DNA of 9,979 bases, taken from NCBI GenBank assembly GCA_964626565.1, contig CAZVFX010000193.1:1-9979 (forward strand), in the 5' to 3' direction. The notes under the pieces are model-generated. The model worked only from the letters and a program-made list of their open reading frames with translations. It did no database searches and was not told the origin of the DNA. Origin of the DNA: CAZVFX01 sp964626565 (GTDB lineage Bacteria; Myxococcota_A; UBA9042; CAIXZC01). Below are positions 5,168-9,979 of the stretch, in pieces. The position numbers were made by a program, and so were the translations under genes. Within the stretch, counting starts at the first letter, position 1. Each line of letters begins with the position of its first letter.

Positions 5168-6583
5168 CTACCGGTTGCGCGCATCGATCCGCCGGACGAC
5201 CCAGCCGAAGATGATCAGTCCAACGGCTGAGGTCACGGCGATGCCGAGAAACACGATCCAGATATAGTGCGCCTGGGCATACGCTTCAGGCATGGGGCCG
5301 CTACCGGCCAGAGCATCCAGGCGCTGCTGTTGAACAGCGGTTGACAGTGTTCTGGGATCGGGACAATATTTGCTCAGCAGGATTCCGGAAAGGCTGAATC
5401 CCACCAGGCTGGAGACAAAGGAGTGCAGGTGGCTGAAGCCGAGGTATAGGCCCTCCTCTCCCTTGGGAGCCTGCAAGGAGAAATACTCCAGGAAACGTGG
5501 AGAGATGAAGCTCTCGGCCAAGCCCTGGAAGCCGATTCCGACCACCATCATGAACGCAATGGGGTGCATGGACAGGATCGTATCGGTTCCGATCATATTG
5601 CCCGCGGCCATGGCGAACGCGGACACCGGCATGATGAACATACCTACCGTCATGGAAAGCAGCGCCGAACGTTTGCGCATGAGTTGAGTTACCGCGGCCA
5701 CCGTCAACACAACGACCGCGGGATTGACGTTGGCATACCAGGAAGGACTGGCGCCCTCGCCCGCCAGTCTCAAGACGTATTTGGGCATGGTCGCGTACAG
5801 TTGGTGTTGAACCATCCAGAAGCCGGTGACAATCAAGGTTAACGCGACCAGTCGGCCGCGACTGCACACCGCTACCAACGAGCGCCAGGTATCAGCCAGG
5901 CTCCGAGCCGCCGTGACCCGGTGGGTGTTGCGGAAAAAGAGCAAAATGGCGACAAACGCCACCGCGGTCATGCCGGCGGCAAACAGGTTCAACCAGACCA
6001 GCCCCTCATTTCCCATCATCTCCCGGAGCGGCTTGACGATGGTCTTTCCCGAGAAGGCGCCGACGTTGACCATGGCATAGAAGATCGAGTATCCGCGGGC
6101 CCGATTGACCTCGTTGGTTTCCTGGGCCACGGTCCCGGTAATCACCGACTTGATAAAGGAGCCGCCAACCATCACCACCAGCATCACCGGAACAAACAAC
6201 CATTTGTACCAACCTTGTTCCAACCCGGTGAAGAGCACTTCCTTGCCGTACTCCACCAAGCCCGCTCCCTCGAACAACGTGGGCAACAACCACATGCTCC
6301 CGTATCCGACGGTCAGCAGGGCAAAAGCCAGCATAAGAGCGGCTCGAAAGCCGATGCGGTCGGCAATGGCGCCGCTAAAAGGTGGAAGAAAGTACAATCC
6401 GGCCGAAAAGACACCCGAAATCGTTGCCGCTTCCATATCAGAGAAGCCGAGGATTCTGGAGAGATACAAGGTGATCGCTACGAACACCCCGTACCAGGCT
6501 GCACGCTCCAGCAGTTCAACCCCATTGGCTACCCAAAAGGTCCTTGAAAAACGCCACGTTGACTTATCTTCTTGTCCGATCAT
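5168..6583 (-). CDS. POT/PTR-like MFS transporter
   Basis: The protein has 471 residues. The ATG at 6583 follows GGGGAGGT at 5-base spacing. It is a polytopic inner-membrane protein with about 12 or more helices. Features of proton-dependent oligopeptide transporters (POT/PTR2, SLC15-like) are present: the ELLER form of the ExxER motif in helix 1 (Glu23, Glu26, Arg27), GGSFIKSVITG with Lys145 in the position of the conserved helix-4 lysine, SIFYAMVNVGAFSG (166-179) resembling the PTR2 signature, GFWMVQHQLY in helix 7, and AESFISPRFLEY with Glu357 in the helix-10 region. The aromatic residues usual after ExxER differ (AAWYG instead of RFSYYG-like), so it is a divergent member and the substrate may not be peptides. 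Proton-coupled uptake of small peptides or related compounds is the family inference. It is transcribed divergently from the kef operon. Confidence 0.88.
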   Translation of the reverse strand: MIGQEDKSTWRFSRTFWVANGVELLERAAWYGVFVAITLYLSRILGFSDMEAATISGVFSAGLYFLPPFSGAIADRIGFRAALMLAFALLTVGYGSMWLLPTLFEGAGLVEYGKEVLFTGLEQGWYKWLFVPVMLVVMVGGSFIKSVITGTVAQETNEVNRARGYSIFYAMVNVGAFSGKTIVKPLREMMGNEGLVWLNLFAAGMTAVAFVAILLFFRNTHRVTAARSLADTWRSLVAVCSRGRLVALTLIVTGFWMVQHQLYATMPKYVLRLAGEGASPSWYANVNPAVVVLTVAAVTQLMRKRSALLSMTVGMFIMPVSAFAMAAGNMIGTDTILSMHPIAFMMVVGIGFQGLAESFISPRFLEYFSLQAPKGEEGLYLGFSHLHSFVSSLVGFSLSGILLSKYCPDPRTLSTAVQQQRLDALAGSGPMPEAYAQAHYIWIVFLGIAVTSAVGLIIFGWVVRRIDARNR

Positions 6584-6619
6584 TCAACCTCCCCTCAGGA
6601 CAGAATTCTGAGTTCGTGA

Positions 6620-6648
6620 ACGGTAAACACTCCCCCCTGGTTCGTCAA
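6620..6648 (-). promoter_or_regulatory. Candidate promoter for the POT-like transporter
   Basis: On the minus strand, TTGACG (6648-6643) and TACCGT (6625-6620) are 17 bases apart. The -35 element is strong and the -10 element weak. The leader to the ATG at 6583 would be about 30 bases and contains the ribosome binding site. Confidence 0.33.
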
Positions 6649-6756
6649 CACAAATGTCCCTTCCCGCCGTAGACATGGGGACGGGCGCCTGCCTTCGCCT
6701 TCAGCCGGGGGCAACTTGACACCCTGTTTCGGTTGCAACGGACTGCCCCAATCTCC

Positions 6757-6785
6757 TTGAAATCGCGAGTCTTGATAGTCATACT
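6757..6785 (+). promoter_or_regulatory. Candidate promoter for the kef operon
   Basis: TTGAAA (6757-6762) and CATACT (6780-6785) are separated by exactly 17 bases, matching 5 of 6 and 4 of 6 consensus positions. The leader to the GTG start at 6887 would be roughly 95 bases. Confidence 0.4.
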
Positions 6786-6886
6786 TATGCTTCAAGCTGA
6801 CGTAGGATGAGCACGTCGGGAAAGGACGTCCGTTTTGCTGGAGCCGAACCGGGAGCCGCGTACGTTCTGGGAAGGGAGGTAAAAGG

Positions 6887-7507
6887 GTGCAGTCAGACGA
6901 CCAGGGTCATCGGGTACTCGTTCTTTTTGCCCACCCGGCGCTGCAGAAGTCCCGGGTGAACCGGGTTCTGGCCCGGCGGGTGCGTGGGCTGGCCGGGATC
7001 ACGGTGCACGACCTGTACGAGGCTTACCCTGACTTCGACATTCAGGTGGACCGGGAGCAGGAACTGCTGAAGACCCACGACGTCATCGTACTGCAGCACC
7101 CCTTCTTCTGGTATTCTACGCCGGCCATCCTCAAAGAGTGGCAGGACCTGGTGCTGGAACACGGCTGGGCCTACGGCAGCACCGGCAAGGCTCTGCGAGG
7201 CAAGCGATTCCTGTCCGCACTGTCGACCGGTGGAAATGAGGACGCTTACCAGGCTGGTGGGTACAACCGGTTCGCCATACGGCAACTCCTGGCGCCTTTC
7301 GAACAGACCGCGGCTTTGTGCGGCATGGTGTTCCTGCCGCCGTTTGTGGTCCACGGCACTCTGCAGATGACCGACGATGAGATTGAGCGCCACGCTGGTG
7401 ACTACCGCCGTACTTTGGAGGCGTTGCGGGACGGCGCGCTGGATGTTGACAAAGCCCGGAAGGTGGCCCGGCTCAACGCGGACCTGGACTCATTGATCCA
7501 GGGCTGA
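6887..7507 (+). CDS. kefF: Kef ancillary NAD(P)H oxidoreductase (KefF/KefG family)
   Basis: The protein has 206 residues and starts at GTG 6887, with GGGAGGT six bases upstream. It is a flavodoxin-fold cytoplasmic flavoprotein of the NAD(P)H dehydrogenase (quinone) / KefF-KefG-MdaB group. The N-terminal VLVLFAHPALQKSRVN (10-25) is the FMN-phosphate loop. The most diagnostic stretch, HPFFWYSTPAILKEWQDLVL (71-90), is followed by EHGWAYG, and then ALSTGGNEDAY and a C-terminal GMVFLPPFVVHG. In characterised systems KefF (with KefC) or KefG (with KefB) binds the antiporter's cytoplasmic domain, is needed for full K+ efflux, and can reduce quinones. The antiporter gene begins 15 bases after its stop, which supports a two-gene operon. 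I cannot separate KefF from KefG by eye, so the symbol is the closest label. Confidence 0.92.
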   Translation: MQSDDQGHRVLVLFAHPALQKSRVNRVLARRVRGLAGITVHDLYEAYPDFDIQVDREQELLKTHDVIVLQHPFFWYSTPAILKEWQDLVLEHGWAYGSTGKALRGKRFLSALSTGGNEDAYQAGGYNRFAIRQLLAPFEQTAALCGMVFLPPFVVHGTLQMTDDEIERHAGDYRRTLEALRDGALDVDKARKVARLNADLDSLIQG

Positions 7508-7522
7508 AGGAGGACAGCTTAG

Positions 7523-9406
7523 ATGCACGGGGGAGGCTTTTTCTTCCAGGCGCTCGTATATCTGGCGGCCGCGCTGATCTCCGTACCTGTCGCTAAGCGG
7601 CTGGGTCTCGGGTCTGTTCTGGGCTATCTGATTGCGGGAATCGCCATCGGACCTTTTGCCCTGGGGCTGGTGGGGAAGGAAGGCCGTGACGTGATGCACT
7701 TCGCCGAGTTCGGCGTGGTGATGATGTTGTTCCTCATCGGTCTGGAACTCCAGCCCGCGCGGCTATGGCGATTGCGCGGGCCGGTGCTGGGAGTTGGCGG
7801 CCTGCAGGTAGGGGTAACTACAACGGTTATCGCAGCAGTCGCGCTGGCCGTCGGCCTCACCTGGCAGAGTTCCCTGGCCATCGGCATGACCCTCGCGTTG
7901 TCATCGACCGCCATCGTGCTACAAACTTTGGCCGAAAAGAACCTGCTGAAGACCGACGGGGGCCAGAGCGCATTCTCGGTGCTGCTGTTCCAGGATATGG
8001 CCGTCATCCCGATGCTGGCGCTGCTGCCGCTGCTCGCGGTCGCTCCCCTCGCGGGCGGCGACCCCTCCCATGCGCCCACCTGGGCCGAAAGCCTGCCCGG
8101 CTGGGCGCAGACTCTGCTGGTGCTGGGTAGCGTGGCCGTCATTGTGGTGGCCGGTCGCTACGGCTTGAGGCCGGTGTTCCGTTACATTGCCAAATCTCAC
8201 TTGCGGGAGATGTTCACCGTCGCGGCACTGTTGCTGGTGGTGGGCATTGCACTGCTGATGTCCATGGTGGACCTCAGTCCCGCTCTGGGGACCTTCGTGG
8301 CCGGGGTGGTGCTGGCCGACAGTGAGTACCGGCACGAGCTGGAAGGGGACATAGAGCCTTTCAAGGGCCTTCTGCTGGGGCTGTTCTTCATCGCGGTAGG
8401 GGCGTCCATAGACTTTGCACTGGTGGCTGAACGACCGGGGACCATTGCCGCCCTGGTGTTCGCGCTGGTGGCCGGTAAGTTCCTCGTTTTGTTTGTCCTG
8501 GGACGGGTCTTTCGCATGGGCCTGGATCAGAACTTCCTGTTTGCTTTCTCCCTGGCCCAGGGCGGCGAGTTCGCCTTTGTTCTGTTTTCCTTTGCGCAGC
8601 AGAACCGGGTGTTGCCCAACGAGGTGGTGGCGCCAATGATGGCGGTGGTGGCCCTCACCATGGCGCTCACGCCGGTGTTGATGCTGGTAAACGACCGATT
8701 CCTGGTGCCGCGGCTCGGGACCCGCGAGGAGAGCGCCCGGCCGCCGGATGAAATCGATCACCGAAGCCGGGTGATCATCGCGGGCTTCGGTCGTTTCGGG
8801 AACATCGTGGGCCGGTTCCTGCGGGCCAACGGGGTGCGCCCGGTTGTGCTGGACCTCGACCCGGACAACGTGGAGGTCCTGCGTAAGCTGGGCCTCCAGG
8901 TGTTCTACGGCGACGCCACCCGGTTGGACCTGCTGCGGGCCGCAGGCTGCGACAAGGCCGCTTTGCTTGTGGTGGCTCTGGACGATGCGGACAAAACGCA
9001 GGAGCTTATCCAGACTGTGCGCAAGCACTTCCCGAACCTCAAACTGCTTGTCCGCGCAGACAACCGGGCGGACGCGTACGAGCTTCTGGACGACGGAGTC
9101 GAACACGTCTACCGCGACACCCTGGACACTTCGCTGCGCATGGGGGTCGACGCGCTGAGATTGCTGGGGGAACGCTCTTTTGCCGCCCACCGGGCCTCCC
9201 TGCTTTTCAGGCGCCACGATGAAGATGCCCTCCGGGAGCTGGTCGAGCATCGCCACGATCGAAAGACCTATCTGACCTACGCCCGCCAGCGTATTCACGA
9301 TCTGGAAGATATTATGGCGGAGGAGCAGACCCGCGGTGACGAAGTTCGTGACGTTGGCTGGGACAGCGAGTCAATGCGGAAGGATTTCAAGGAGTTCGTT
9401 GAGTAG
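7523..9406 (+). CDS. kefC: Glutathione-regulated K+/H+ antiporter (KefB/KefC, CPA2 family)
   Basis: The protein has 627 residues, close to E. coli KefC. The ATG at 7523 follows AGGAGG nine bases upstream. Residues 1 to about 395 form the CPA2 exchanger domain with many helices. Landmarks are ALSSTAIVLQTLAEKN, FQDMAVIP with the ion-binding Asp158, and the Kef regulatory loop HELEGDIEPFKGLLLGLFF (271-289). Residues of about 414-550 form an RCK/TrkA-N domain: the Rossmann loop GFGRFGNIVG (421-430), VVLDLD with an acidic residue for the dinucleotide, VFYGDATRLDLL, and VALDDADKTQEL. A charged helical tail follows (to residue 627), as in KefC. Known family members are held closed by glutathione and opened by glutathione adducts, releasing K+ and acidifying the cytoplasm during electrophile stress. 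The RCK region aligns with KefC without gaps, so glutathione control is plausible but not shown. KefB is the alternative label. Confidence 0.95.
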   Translation: MHGGGFFFQALVYLAAALISVPVAKRLGLGSVLGYLIAGIAIGPFALGLVGKEGRDVMHFAEFGVVMMLFLIGLELQPARLWRLRGPVLGVGGLQVGVTTTVIAAVALAVGLTWQSSLAIGMTLALSSTAIVLQTLAEKNLLKTDGGQSAFSVLLFQDMAVIPMLALLPLLAVAPLAGGDPSHAPTWAESLPGWAQTLLVLGSVAVIVVAGRYGLRPVFRYIAKSHLREMFTVAALLLVVGIALLMSMVDLSPALGTFVAGVVLADSEYRHELEGDIEPFKGLLLGLFFIAVGASIDFALVAERPGTIAALVFALVAGKFLVLFVLGRVFRMGLDQNFLFAFSLAQGGEFAFVLFSFAQQNRVLPNEVVAPMMAVVALTMALTPVLMLVNDRFLVPRLGTREESARPPDEIDHRSRVIIAGFGRFGNIVGRFLRANGVRPVVLDLDPDNVEVLRKLGLQVFYGDATRLDLLRAAGCDKAALLVVALDDADKTQELIQTVRKHFPNLKLLVRADNRADAYELLDDGVEHVYRDTLDTSLRMGVDALRLLGERSFAAHRASLLFRRHDEDALRELVEHRHDRKTYLTYARQRIHDLEDIMAEEQTRGDEVRDVGWDSESMRKDFKEFVE

Positions 9407-9427
9407 CGCTTCGGATGGTGATGGTGC

Positions 9428-9452
9428 ACCTGCGTGAGGCTGCGACGCAGGT
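9428..9452. terminator. Hairpin between converging kefC and MmcQ-family genes
   Basis: ACCTGCGT (9428-9435) and ACGCAGGT (9445-9452) form a perfect 8-bp stem with a 9-base loop, 22 bases after the kefC stop. The downstream plus strand is AATTGTC and the minus-strand side is also poor in T, so it may need Rho or act as a weak bidirectional terminator. Confidence 0.5.
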
Positions 9453-9481
9453 AATTGTCAGAGGGTAGACCCCCCTTGCCT

Positions 9482-9835
9482 TCAGGCGCCGTCCAATTGC
9501 TTCAGCAGCGTCTTTGGCGCCAGAAGTCGGTAGCTCTCGGAAACCCATTGCAACAACAGGTCGGTGTCGGGTGCGTCCGAGGCTGCAAAGCGGATTGTCG
9601 TCCATCCGTGATTGCCTACCTCGATGCGGGGGTCGGCGAGCTCGGCCGCTTGTTCCGCAGACGGTCCGAGTCGAACCATCACTCGCACCTGGTCCTCCTT
9701 CTCTCCGACGAACAGGAAGTTCTTCTTGCGCACCTTGAATGCTCGATTGACACAAGAGGTGCCTTCGGATGTTTCCGGTAGGGACAGGGCAGCCTGGCGC
9801 AGGGCTCCGCTCACTGAATGCGCAAAATCTTCCAT
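9482..9835 (-). CDS. MmcQ/YjbR family protein
   Basis: The protein has 117 residues. The ATG at 9835 is preferred because GGGAGGAG lies just upstream. The frame stays open to 9934, but that extension would translate the ribosome binding site itself. The length suits the family's usual 110-125 residues. Typical features are an N-terminal helix followed by LPETSEGTS, the AFKVRKKNFLFVG strand pair, the conserved HGWTTIRF (76-83) and the C-terminal helix ESYRLLAPKTLLKQL (100-114). The fold is the CyaY-like double-wing DNA-binding type. Members are annotated as DNA-binding, but a firm cellular role is not established. It is monocistronic as far as the window shows, converges on kefC, and has no obvious promoter in 9836-9979. 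Confidence 0.93.
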   Translation of the reverse strand: MEDFAHSVSGALRQAALSLPETSEGTSCVNRAFKVRKKNFLFVGEKEDQVRVMVRLGPSAEQAAELADPRIEVGNHGWTTIRFAASDAPDTDLLLQWVSESYRLLAPKTLLKQLDGA

Positions 9836-9979
9836 TTCGTCTCCTCCCAAAGCTCGGGTCGGTAAGAGTCTACTGTCATGCGGAACTCCCTTACAACACC
9901 TTTCTCCTCGGCGGACACCCTTTGGGACAGGCAAGCATCAACCGGGCGCTGACTGTTTGCGCTCCCTGGAGCAGAGGGT

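Larger units (their letters stand above)
6584..6886. other. Divergent intergenic region between the POT transporter and kef operon
   Basis: This 303-bp gap holds outward-facing promoter candidates for both flanking operons and no gene I can support. A TTG-start frame on the minus strand (6795 to 6595) and a 45-codon ATG frame (from 6784) exist. Both lack a ribosome binding site and have odd composition. Shared regulation of the two operons from this region is possible but no clear operator palindrome stands out. Confidence 0.6.

Noticed and set aside
6661..6680. Shared CCTTCCCGCCGT and GGGGACGGG strings with the repeat region at 1150-1320
   Set aside because: The matches are short (9-12 bases) in GC-rich DNA and not in the same arrangement, so they do not support a dispersed repeat copy here.
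6595..6795. A 66-codon minus-strand frame in the divergent gap
   Set aside because: It begins with TTG, has no ribosome binding site, covers the POT promoter candidate, and shows no recognisable motif.
7919..9298. A 459-codon antisense frame opposite kefC
   Set aside because: The sense strand is an unmistakable Kef antiporter over this whole stretch. The antisense product is low-complexity, rich in His and Gln, with no recognisable domain.

Overview
This is a GC-rich stretch of a bacterial chromosome, probably from a Gram-negative environmental organism. The evidence for that is indirect: a lipoprotein and secreted proteins with clear export signals, a glutathione-gated Kef potassium efflux module, and a REP-associated (RAYT) transposase remnant. 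The sequence does not settle the phylum. Strong GGAGG-type ribosome binding sites sit in front of almost every gene, and I used them to choose starts. No rRNA, tRNA, CRISPR array or intact mobile element was seen.

Layout, left to right. Positions 1-1024 (minus strand) hold an exported ankyrin-repeat protein whose 3' end runs off the window. Positions 1025-1351 are non-coding and dominated by tandem repeats: two 31-bp units, then a 55-bp higher-order array built from a CTCCCGC heptamer. Next is a minus-strand CAP/SCP-domain lipoprotein (1352-1945). On the plus strand follow a 56-codon orphan gene (2138-2308) and a secreted 429-residue protein made of two tandem copies of an unrecognised domain of about 200 residues (2378-3667).

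After that come GC-rich inverted repeats and a truncated RAYT transposase (3802-4170). Its break point is followed closely by a good promoter for a six-helix DUF4386 membrane protein (4237-4956). A convergent gap with two dyads separates this gene from a minus-strand POT-like MFS transporter (5168-6583).

A 303-bp divergent promoter region leads into a two-gene Kef operon: a KefF/KefG-type quinone oxidoreductase-like regulator (6887-7507) and a KefB/KefC K+/H+ antiporter (7523-9406). A hairpin ends that operon, facing a minus-strand MmcQ/YjbR family gene (9482-9835).

The only clear functional unit is the Kef pair, which in characterised bacteria protects against electrophiles by K+ efflux and cytoplasmic acidification. 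The rest looks like unlinked accessory genes. The left 4 kb, with repeat-rich intergenic DNA, exported repeat proteins and a transposase remnant, has the character of a variable region. I found no convincing evidence of a new multi-gene system. The least explained items are the duplicated secreted protein with its small upstream gene, and the heptamer array.
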